Source: Serratia symbiotica (GTDB lineage: Bacteria > Pseudomonadota > Gammaproteobacteria > Enterobacterales > Enterobacteriaceae). From it: DNA of 64,000 nucleotides. A model generated the notes under the pieces. It saw nothing but the letters and a program-made list of their open reading frames with translations, had not been told where the DNA came from and did not search any database. The stretch is from positions 558,001 to 622,000 of the forward strand of contig JAMDYG010000002.1 in NCBI GenBank assembly GCA_024160085.1, written 5' to 3'. The stretch's first letter is position 1, and every line of letters starts with the position of its first letter. The translations under genes and the position numbers were made by a program. Positions 54,327 to 64,000 of the stretch are shown in pieces.

Positions 54327-55916
54327 ATGCAACAACCTCGTCCAATCTGCCGGGCTCTGCTCAGCGTGTCTGACAAAGCCGGTATTGTTGAATTCGCCGA
54401 AGCACTGTTAAGCCGGGGCGTTGAACTGCTCTCAACTGGCGGCACCGCCCTCCTGCTGGCAGAGGCCAATTTGCCTGTTACCGAAGTTTCAGACTATACT
54501 GGTTTCCCGGAGATGATGGGCGGACGAGTCAAGACCCTGCACCATAAAATCCACGGCAGCATTCTCGGTCGTCGTGGCAAAGACGACACAATTATGAGAC
54601 AACACGACATTAAACCGATCGATATGGTAGTAGTAAATCTGTATCCGTTCGCCCAAACTATAGCGCGCTTGGGCTGCTCACTGGAAGATGCGGTCGAAAA
54701 CATCGATATCGGCGGTCTAACCATGATACGTTCCGCTGCCAAGAACCATCAAGATGTCGCCATTGTGGTAAAGACTAGCAACTATGCTGCCATCATTACA
54801 GAGATGGATAACAACTACGGTTCACTACAATACGCTACCCGTTTCGATCTGGCGATTAAAGCCTTCGAATATACCGCTGCCTATGACAGTATGATCGCCA
54901 ACTACTTTGGCACATTAGTGCCAACCTACCACGGTGATGCCAAACAGCCTTCAGGCCGCTTCCCCCGCACCCTAAAACTTAACTACATCAAACAGCAGGA
55001 TATGCGCTACGGTGAGAATACTCACCAGCAGGCTGCTTTTTATATAGAAGAGAACGTGCGAGAAGCTTCCGTGGCTACCGCTGACCAGTTGCAGGGTAAG
55101 GCGCTGTCGTACAACAATATCACCGACACTGACGCCGCGCTGGAGTGCGTAAAAGAGTTCACCGAACCAGCCTGTGTGATCGTCAAACATGCCAATCCTT
55201 GCGGTGTGGCAATTGGCGACGACATTTTAGCGGCCTACGAGCGTGCTTATCAGACCGATCCTACCTCAGCGTTCGGCAGTATCATCGCCTTTAACCGTGA
55301 ACTGAACGCCGCAACTGCGCAGGCCATTATCAGCCGCCAATTCGTGGAGGTAATTATCGCCCCCAGCATCAGCCAAGAAGCTCGCACAGTGCTGGTGGCC
55401 AAACAGAACGTACGTGTGCTGGCTTGCGGTCAGTGGCAGCATCGCGTTGCCGGTCTTGACTTCAAACGCGTTAACGGCGGTCTACTGGTGCAAGATCGCG
55501 ATCTAGGAATTGTGAATGAAGACGATCTTCGCGTAGTGTCTGAGCGCCAGCCAAGCGCACAGGAGTTGCGCGATGCGCTGTTCTGCTGGAAGGTGGCCAA
55601 GTTCGTGAAGTCCAATGCTATCGTCTATGCGCGCGGCAATATGACTATTGGTATAGGTGCCGGCCAGATGAGTCGCGTGTATTCAGCCAAGATCGCCGGT
55701 ATCAAGGCAGCAGACGAGGATCTGGAAGTGAAAGGTTCTGCCATGGCGTCTGACGCCTTCCTCCCATTTCGCGATGGCATTGATGCTGCTGCTGAGATCG
55801 GCATCACTTGTGTGATCCAGCCGGGCGGTTCGATCCGAGACGACGAAGTGATTGCCGCCACCAATGAGCATGGCTTGGCGATGATCTTCACCGACATACG
55901 CCACTTACGCCATTAA
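54327..55916 (+). CDS. purH: Bifunctional AICAR formyltransferase/IMP cyclohydrolase
   Basis: PurH performs the last two steps to IMP. From the ATG at 54327 ([20 protein letters not shown]) the protein has 529 residues, the E. coli length; an upstream in-frame ATG at 54270 is not preferred. AICAR transformylase motifs ([24 protein letters not shown]) are intact. In the N-terminal cyclohydrolase domain, normally invariant positions differ: TLHPKVHGGIL is [11 protein letters not shown] and GGPTM is GGLTM; SAFGG is SAFGS later. The frame is clean, so a product is made, perhaps with altered cyclohydrolase activity. purD follows. Confidence 0.94.
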   Translation: MQQPRPICRALLSVSDKAGIVEFAEALLSRGVELLSTGGTALLLAEANLPVTEVSDYTGFPEMMGGRVKTLHHKIHGSILGRRGKDDTIMRQHDIKPIDMVVVNLYPFAQTIARLGCSLEDAVENIDIGGLTMIRSAAKNHQDVAIVVKTSNYAAIITEMDNNYGSLQYATRFDLAIKAFEYTAAYDSMIANYFGTLVPTYHGDAKQPSGRFPRTLKLNYIKQQDMRYGENTHQQAAFYIEENVREASVATADQLQGKALSYNNITDTDAALECVKEFTEPACVIVKHANPCGVAIGDDILAAYERAYQTDPTSAFGSIIAFNRELNAATAQAIISRQFVEVIIAPSISQEARTVLVAKQNVRVLACGQWQHRVAGLDFKRVNGGLLVQDRDLGIVNEDDLRVVSERQPSAQELRDALFCWKVAKFVKSNAIVYARGNMTIGIGAGQMSRVYSAKIAGIKAADEDLEVKGSAMASDAFLPFRDGIDAAAEIGITCVIQPGGSIRDDEVIAATNEHGLAMIFTDIRHLRH

Positions 55917-55967
55917 TCCCTTTTATTTCGTGTGCTACGACGGTGCATGCTATTCGTGGAGCACTTA

Positions 55968-57251
55968 ATGAATATTTTGATTATCGGTAACGGCGGGCGT
56001 GAGCATGCGCTAGCCTGGAAAGTTGCCCAGTCGCCGCTGGCGGATAAAGTCTTTGTCGCGCCGGGAAACGCTGGCACCACACTGGAAGCCAAGCTGGAAA
56101 ACGTGGCAATCTCTACCACCGATATCCCGGCACTGCTCGCCTTCGCTCAGAGCCATGATATCGGCCTGACTATTGTCGGCCCAGAAGCGCCGTTAGTGAT
56201 TGGTGTGGTTGACGCCTTCCAGGACGCTGGCCTGAAAATCTTCGGGCCTTCGCAGGCAGCCGCTCAATTAGAAGGTTCCAAAGCTTTCACTAAAGATTTC
56301 CTGGCACGCCACAACATTCCCAGCGCTGAATACCAGCACTTCACTGAAGTTGAACCGGCGCTGGCTTACGTGCGCAGTAAAGGCACACCGATCGTTATTA
56401 AGGCCGATGGCCTGGCAGCTGGCAAAGGTGTGATCGTTGCTATGACGCTGGCGGAGGCGGAAGACACAGTGCAGGATATGCTGGCCGGCAACGCTTTTGG
56501 TGACGCCGGCCACTGCATCGTAGTAGAGGAGTTCCTTGCCGGTGAAGAAGCCAGCTTTATTGTGATGGTTGATGGTGAACATGTGGTGCCGATGGCCACC
56601 AGCCAGGATCACAAGCGCGTCGGCGATGGCGATACCGGACCGAACACTGGTGGCATGGGTGCTTACTCTCCGGCATCAGTAGTGACTGACGAAATCCACC
56701 AACGCGCCATGGATCAGGTGATTTGGCCAATGGTGCGCGGCATGGCGGCGGAAGGCAATATTTACGTTGGCTTTCTGTATGCAGGGCTAATGATCTCTGC
56801 CGATAGTCAGCTGAAAGTGATTGAGTTCAACTGTCGCTTCGGCGATCCAGAAACCCAGCCAATCATGCTACGCCTGCGTTCTGACTTGGTAGAACTGTGT
56901 CTGGCAGGGGCAGAAGGCAAACTGGGCGAGAAAACCTCCGACTGGGATGAACACTCTGCTCTTGGCGTGGTGATGGCGACTGGTGGCTATCCGGGCAATT
57001 ACCACAGCGGCGAGGTCATTCAGGGGCTGTCACAGCAGGAATATGCTGACTGTAAAGTATTCCATGCTGGTACATGCATGCAGGGTGATGAGGTGGTGAC
57101 CAGCGGTGGCCGAGTACTCTGTGTGACTGCACTAGGCGCAACGGTGGAACAAGCGCAGCAACGGGCTTATCAGTTGACGGCAGGCATTCAGTGGCCAGGC
57201 AGCTTCTATCGCAAGGATATCGGCTATCGGGCGATCGCGCGCGGCAAGTGA
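55968..57251 (+). CDS. purD: Phosphoribosylamine-glycine ligase
   Basis: PurD joins phosphoribosylamine and glycine with ATP (GARS). From the ATG at 55968 (MNILIIGNGGREHALAWK) the protein has 427 residues (E. coli 429). ATP-grasp features are visible: GTPIVIKADGLAAGKGVIVA, GPNTGGMGAYSP and FNCRFGDPETQ. The ATG at 55932 would add 12 residues with no homology. It forms an operon with purH, 51 bp after its stop. It needs glycine, which the cell may have to get from serine or outside, since serA and gcv are broken. Confidence 0.96.
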   Translation: MNILIIGNGGREHALAWKVAQSPLADKVFVAPGNAGTTLEAKLENVAISTTDIPALLAFAQSHDIGLTIVGPEAPLVIGVVDAFQDAGLKIFGPSQAAAQLEGSKAFTKDFLARHNIPSAEYQHFTEVEPALAYVRSKGTPIVIKADGLAAGKGVIVAMTLAEAEDTVQDMLAGNAFGDAGHCIVVEEFLAGEEASFIVMVDGEHVVPMATSQDHKRVGDGDTGPNTGGMGAYSPASVVTDEIHQRAMDQVIWPMVRGMAAEGNIYVGFLYAGLMISADSQLKVIEFNCRFGDPETQPIMLRLRSDLVELCLAGAEGKLGEKTSDWDEHSALGVVMATGGYPGNYHSGEVIQGLSQQEYADCKVFHAGTCMQGDEVVTSGGRVLCVTALGATVEQAQQRAYQLTAGIQWPGSFYRKDIGYRAIARGK

Positions 57252-57271
57252 TCTGAATACCTGACACACTT

Positions 57272-57300
57272 ATAGGCTCCGCACTGCGGGGACTTTTATA
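57272..57300 (+). terminator. Intrinsic terminator after purD
   Basis: GGCTCCGCA..TGCGGGGAC forms a GC-rich stem with a very short loop, followed by TTTTAT, about 20 bp after the purD stop. Confidence 0.75.
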
Positions 57301-57302
57301 GA

Positions 57303-57980
57303 GTTGATCCTCCTTCGGTTCCCAGCGGCAGAAGTCGCCGTTTGCCACCAGAGCAACAGTGCAAGCCCTTTCAGCGCGTTTAACCAGGCGATATTCACCG
57401 ATTGTCTGCTGTTGCGCGCACGCTGTTCAATCCGGGCTTCGGAATTGGCACTCAATCCCAGTTTCAACCACCGACCATCGCAGGTTTGTACCTAACACCG
57501 CAGCTAACGCCCTTGCAACAGCTTCACTTTGCCTGAGCTCAGGGCGGCATCACTTACCTCAAGGAGACGCCGCGCCTGGTACTGTGATACAGTGTGATTT
57601 CGTCGCTGGACAATTGCTCATGTCAGGTCGCCAGTTGGCGCTGCATAAAGCTCACTGTGCCGTCATCGGCAAAGCGTAGCTGGGTAGAATCCCGATTACT
57701 ATCGACGTCGCTACGTTTGATTTGGCGCAGTACGCCGTTTTGGTATTCATACAGCATGTTGACAGTGCCCAGCCCCCTGCGGTAGGGGCTGTAGACGCTT
57801 AGCAGCACCTGTGCGCGATACTGGTCATAATCTTTACGCCACAGGCGTAATAACCCCCTGATCGGCCACGAAGCCGCTGGCAGTAAAGCGGGGGATATAG
57901 AGATGGGAGTTGCAGGCACTTAGACAGACAGCGATGCCAACAGCCACGAGCACCTGACAGATAAACAAAAGGGGCAACAT
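57303..57980 (-). pseudogene. yjaH: DUF1481 lipoprotein YjaH, decayed
   Basis: From ATG 57980 a signal peptide with lipobox (VGIAVCLSAC) is readable, then SGFVADQGVI breaks at a G-run. Later blocks match YjaH in other frames: RLWRKDYDQYRAQVLLSVYS, MLYEYQNGVLRQIKRSD, LRFADDGTVSFMQRQLAT, ITLYQYQARRLLEVSDAA, SVNIAWLNALKGLALLL and GDFCRWEPKED. Stops and shifts separate them. The role of YjaH is unknown. It lies just after hupA, as in E. coli. Confidence 0.82.
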
Positions 57981-58013
57981 TGCCATGCTCTCTCGTTAAA
58001 TCTTTTCACTAAA

Positions 58014-58286
58014 TTACTTCACTGCGTCTTTTAGAGCCTTGCCAGAAACGAACGCAGGCACGTTGGCAGCAGCGATTTTAATTTCTTTCCCAGTTTGTGG
58101 GTTGCGGCCAGTGCGCTCGCTACGATGGTTTACTTTGAAAGTGCCGAAACCAACCAATTGTACTGCATCGCCTTCTTTTAGAGATTCAGTAATAGCAACC
58201 AAAGTGGATTCCAGAGCCAGCTTAGCTTGTGCCTTGGAAAGGTCAGCCTTGTCCGCGATTACATCAATTAGTTGAGTCTTATTCAT
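58014..58286 (-). CDS. hupA: DNA-binding protein HU-alpha
   Basis: HU compacts and bends DNA and supports initiation and repair. The protein is 90 residues, identical in length to E. coli HupA, with the beta-arm region [20 protein letters not shown] and the proline of NVPAF near residue 72-75. The start [20 protein letters not shown] at 58286 follows an AAGGATAA ribosome site. The C-terminus is GKALKDAVK. It shows no damage and is one of the best-kept genes here. Confidence 0.98.
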   Translation of the reverse strand: MNKTQLIDVIADKADLSKAQAKLALESTLVAITESLKEGDAVQLVGFGTFKVNHRSERTGRNPQTGKEIKIAAANVPAFVSGKALKDAVK

Positions 58287-58478
58287 AAGTTATCCTTACA
58301 GTGTATTTATCGTTTGCAAAGCACCGAGTGCGACGGATATGCTGGTTGACAGCACTTTCCTGCATATACACACCGATAGCCACTTTTTTCAATACCCCCC
58401 AAATGTAGACCAGACTGGGTAAGGATGTGAAGCTTTAAGACATGACAAATCAGACGTTAAATCACGTTTTTTACCTTA

Positions 58479-59069
58479 TTACGCCAAATTTACCCCAATA
58501 TTGCTTATTGCGGCTTCTCGGAGGTCATATCGCAACCCTTTGATCAGATCCAAATTACGCTCTTCACAATCGGCCAATAGACGAAAAATCTCCCATTGGA
58601 TGTCCCATTCTTTTGCTATCGCAGGCAAAACTTTTAACTCATCGTCGGTCATTTCTCTACCGGCCTGTGTCATTTCCAACATCGCCACGGTACGAATTGA
58701 CATTTCGCTGACGGTAATGGCGTGCTCCTGCGTTTCCCCGCTGAGACATGAATGGATTAATTCCCCTAATGCGATACAAGCGTCGATCGCTGGGTAAACA
58801 CCATAAAGATCGTAATCTTCTACAGAGGGTATCGCCTTTTCCAACTTCTCCAACTGACTATCAAAGTTGACCTTGGCATCCTTGACCACCAACGTCTCCC
58901 AGACCAAATCCAGAATGCGGCGGTAAATTGCCGGATCGACGAACGCGGTTTGCTGACAGAACATCTGGTAATTTGGATACATACGCTCACATAAACTAGC
59001 CATAAAGGCCAAATGTTGCCAGCTTTCCAACCTTTTCAGACGTAGATAAATCGGGTTACGTAGCATCAT
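58479..59069 (-). CDS. yjaG: DUF416 family protein YjaG
   Basis: A 196-residue protein (same length as E. coli YjaG), highly similar from LESWQHLAFMASLCERMYPN to EIFRLLADCEERNLDLIKGL. It is mostly alpha-helical and acidic, with no signal or membrane segment. The function is not established. It lies between nfi and hupA in the usual hemE-nfi-yjaG-hupA order. The frame is clean, in contrast with the gene upstream. Confidence 0.92.
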   Translation of the reverse strand: MMLRNPIYLRLKRLESWQHLAFMASLCERMYPNYQMFCQQTAFVDPAIYRRILDLVWETLVVKDAKVNFDSQLEKLEKAIPSVEDYDLYGVYPAIDACIALGELIHSCLSGETQEHAITVSEMSIRTVAMLEMTQAGREMTDDELKVLPAIAKEWDIQWEIFRLLADCEERNLDLIKGLRYDLREAAISNIGVNLA

Positions 59070-59084
59070 TTATTCTCTTACGCG

Positions 59085-59500
59085 TTAATTGCGCCACAGT
59101 GTACCCGAAATCGCCCATTGCAGCACCTCTAGATGCTGCTGTAGCCAGTGCTGGAAGGCTAGGCGGCGAGAAGGCGATGGCATTGGCCCAGCGTGATGGT
59201 TCCGGAAGGCGGTAGCCCGCCATACAGCGTTGCGCCTAAACCAATGTGCTGTCAGCGCTGATGCCGTGACCATCGACGAAGATCAGATCGGGCTTTTGCC
59301 GCAGTTTCTGCCAGGAGGCTAGTAACACTGGGGATTCGCGAAACGACAAGAAACCAGGAATATAGGGCATGGTAGTGGCAATGTGGGCGACTTGATATTC
59401 CACCAGCTCCAGTGACGGATAGTGCAGGATAGCAATAGCTACGCGTGTCACTGCTCCTTCCTGCTCAAATCCCCCCACATCGGCGCCAGCGTTAGCCGGC
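59085..59500 (-). pseudogene. nfi: Endonuclease V (Nfi), fused to hemE and internally deleted
   Basis: Nfi cleaves DNA near deoxyinosine. The sequence begins at [13 protein letters not shown] (about residue 30) directly in frame with the end of the hemE remnant; the true N-terminus is gone. [39 protein letters not shown] and [12 protein letters not shown] follow. It then jumps to ADSTLV, an amber, AQRCMAGYRLPEPSRW, i.e. about 80 residues are deleted. The metal-binding Asp of IAGADVGF and Glu of SFRE are still encoded, but the protein is incomplete. Confidence 0.88.
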
Positions 59501-60518
59501 GGTACGTCCTGATGAATGCCGTAGCCCAAGTTGAACACATGGCCTTCACCATGGCCGAAGCTAGATAAAATGTTTTCCACTTCTTGGCCGATGCGTTCCG
59601 ACGTGGCATAGAGCATCGATGGGTCCATATTGCCTTGTAGCGCCACTTTATCATCGCCCACGCAGCGGCGCGCATTGGCAATATCGGTGGCCCAGTCCAA
59701 GCCTAACGCATCGTAACCCCGGTTGATGCCATTGCTTCCAGCCACTAGCCGCTCCCCCCTTGGTGAACAATGTGACTGGCACTCGGCGGCCATCGTTTTC
59801 ACGCAGCAGGCCGTCGACTATCTTGTGCATATAGTGCAAGTTAGAACTCACGGTAATCACTGCCAGTAAATACGCCGCCTTAAGTATCAAACACTATCAC
59901 CAACTGTGCGCCAGACTTGATCTAGGCGTTGAGATACAGGATCACACTGTCCGCCAGCTTGTTGAGCAGTAGGTGCAACGTGGCCGGTTCAGCGTACATC
60001 ATCTTCTTCAGCTTGGTAAACGCCTTGCTGCTACCGCCTTCTACCATGTAAGTCTCCAGCGTCCACGGGCTACCGGAAAAGCCGATCAATGGCACTTCGC
60101 CCTTTAGTTCACGGCGGATGGTACGCACCCCATTCATCACGTAACCTAATTCCACTTCCGGATCGAATAGCGGCAATTTATTTACATCGGCACGGCTGGC
60201 AATCGTGGAAGAAAAGCGCGGACCTTCGCCAGTTTCGAAATATAGCCCAAGCCCCATGGCATCTGGAATGGTGAGAATATCGAAGAACAGGATTACGGCA
60301 TATAGCGCATAGATAGCGACGTAGCGGCTACAGTATTACCTCACAGGCCAACTCCGCGTTCTTACACAGTGACATAAAATCACCGGCCTGGGCGCGGGGG
60401 GTCGCCTTATACTCCGGCAAATAATAACTAGCCTGGCGCGCATCATCCATACGGGAGTCACATCCACCGGCTGACACAACAGCGTACGCAGGTAACGATC
60501 GTTCTTCAACTCATTCAT
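59490..60518 (-). pseudogene. hemE: Uroporphyrinogen III decarboxylase, frameshifted, 3' end fused to nfi
   Basis: HemE makes coproporphyrinogen III, the branch into heme. The start [20 protein letters not shown] at 60518 loses frame after TPVWMM. The block [20 protein letters not shown] to VILYLNA lies in a later frame and ends at an amber (59922-59924, Gln codon of NAQIK); an ochre replaces Trp in DTWGG (59880-59882). The last part ([35 protein letters not shown]) joins nfi in frame, losing the last ~20 residues. nudC and rsd, normally upstream, are absent. Confidence 0.92.
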
Positions 60519-60668
60519 TTATGAGGCTCCCTTAATCATCTACTCGCCATTGTACATTATTCTGCCCATTGCGCGGTGCCACGCTTGGGCATGCCGATAG
60601 ATTTCATGCCTTGCAATATACTGGGGATAAGCTTGTAGTTTTTATTCTCCCTACTATACTGAGGGCAT

Positions 60669-60776
60669 CTTGTCGGAGTGCCTAGTGCCTGACTTATTCA
60701 ACAAATTGGCCGGGCTGAGAGCGTTAATTCGGGATCCGCGGAACCTGATCGGGTTAGTATCCGCGAAGGGAACAAG
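60669..60776 (+). promoter_or_regulatory. TPP riboswitch (THI element)
   Basis: CTTGT (60669-60673) and ACAAG (60772-60776) close helix P1. The conserved CTGAGA, GGGATCCGCGGAACCTGATC and CGCGAAGGGAACAAG elements match enterobacterial thiC leaders. Between GGAGTGCC and CTGAGA there is a longer P3-side insert (about 25 nt more than E. coli), as allowed in TPP aptamers with an extended helix. It should switch off thiC expression when thiamine diphosphate is high. Confidence 0.92.
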
Positions 60777-60789
60777 AGTTAATCTATAG

Positions 60790-63485
<2,696 letters not shown>

Positions 63486-63493
<8 letters not shown>

Positions 63494-64000
63494 CAATCAA
63501 GAATTCCTACGCTACAGCCGCCAGTTATTACTAGAGGAAATCGGCCTAGAGGGCCAGGAAAAGCTCAAACGCGCGACGGTACTGATCGTCGGCCTAGGGG
63601 GGCTAGGTTCCCCGGCATCATTGTATCTAGCTGCCGCTGGCGTTGGTACGCTGCTGTTGGCCGACGATGACAAGCTGCACCTCACTAACCTACAACGCCA
63701 GATCCTGTACCACAGTGCTGACACCGCTAAAGGCAAAGCCGTACTAGCGCAACGTCAGTTACAAGCGCTAAACTCACTGGTAAAATCCATTCCGCTGGCA
63801 CAACGGCTAGAGGGGCAATCGCTGCGTGATGCTATTGCCCACGCTGATCTGGTGCTGGACTGCTGCGATAACATGGCAACCCGCCATGCAGTCAACGCCA
63901 CCTGCGTAGCAGCCAGCAAACCGCTGATCAGTGGCAGCGCAGTGGGGTTCAGCGGTCAACTGCTGGTGATAGAACCCCCATATGAACATGGCTGCTACGC
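63486..64000 (+). CDS. thiF: Sulfur carrier protein ThiS adenylyltransferase, N-terminal part (cut by window edge)
   Basis: ThiF adenylates the ThiS C-terminus for sulfur transfer into the thiazole ring. The first 171 codons are open: [20 protein letters not shown], the ATP-binding [43 protein letters not shown] and [12 protein letters not shown], all as in E. coli ThiF. The downstream zinc Cys pair and tail lie outside the window. It is the third gene of the thiCEF transcript. Confidence 0.95.

Noticed and set aside
59236-59802. 188-residue fused frame as a new two-domain protein
   Set aside because: It joins the tail of hemE to part of nfi, has no sensible start, and both parents carry other lesions; it is a deletion chimera.

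Overview
This window looks like a chromosome segment of a Serratia/Yersiniaceae-type enterobacterium undergoing heavy genome decay. Proteins and local gene order follow Enterobacterales (dnaX-apt-priC-rsmS-acrRAB; lysS-prfB-recJ-dsbC-xerD-fldB-cptA-sdhE-ygfZ-trhA-gcvPHT-ubiI-ubiH-pepP-ygfB-zapA-ssrS-fau-serA-rpiA-argP; engB-spf-polA-dsbA; purHD-yjaH-hupA-yjaG-nfi-hemE-thiCEF). More than half of the recognisable protein genes are broken by frameshifts, in-frame stops or deletions, and insertion-sequence debris fills one region. An insect symbiont such as Serratia symbiotica fits best; this is inference from content and decay, not a database match.

Layout. 1-6650: dnaX (cut by the window edge), apt and rsmS look intact; priC, acrR, acrA and acrB are pseudogenes. 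6700-13400: nested mobile-element debris (IS66, a nearly whole IS3-family element with visible ends, IS256, an ISL3 scrap, a group II intron reverse transcriptase, a second IS3-group element, and the N-terminus of a P4-type integrase) beside a degenerate tRNA-Gly. 13500-38300: a long block colinear with the E. coli 65-min region. Kept: lysS, prfB, recJ, dsbC, fldB, ygfZ, ubiI, ubiH, pepP, 6S RNA, fau, rpiA. Broken: xerD, cptA, sdhE, trhA, gcvP, gcvH, gcvT, ygfB, zapA, serA, argP. 38290-46970: hemN and yihI remnants, engB, Spot 42 RNA, polA and dsbA intact, tktA with two small indels, loiP remnant. 46970-49230: rluF, mobA and mobB remnants. 49230-54000: an rRNA operon on the minus strand with full 5S and 23S, tRNA-Glu, and a 16S gene missing about 620 nt. 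54170-64000: PurR-type operator with purH-purD, decayed yjaH, intact hupA and yjaG, nfi and hemE fused by deletion, then a TPP riboswitch with thiC-thiE-thiF.

Functional picture. Core replication, translation and repair (polA, recJ, dnaX, lysS, prfB, engB, hupA), ubiquinone hydroxylation (ubiI, ubiH), disulfide handling (dsbA, dsbC), purine synthesis and thiamine synthesis are kept. The glycine cleavage system, serine synthesis (serA), a heme step (hemE, with hemN also broken), AcrAB efflux with its repressor, XerD dimer resolution, ZapA, Mo-cofactor guanylation (mobAB) and transketolase A are broken or doubtful. The rRNA operon is flanked by markers that in E. coli sit beside two different rrn operons. 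I found no CRISPR array, toxin-antitoxin or defence cassette, and no convincing new multi-gene system. The most unusual objects are the internally deleted 16S gene, the hemE/nfi fusion, and a small terminal-inverted-repeat element family, one copy of which supplies the stop codon of ubiI.
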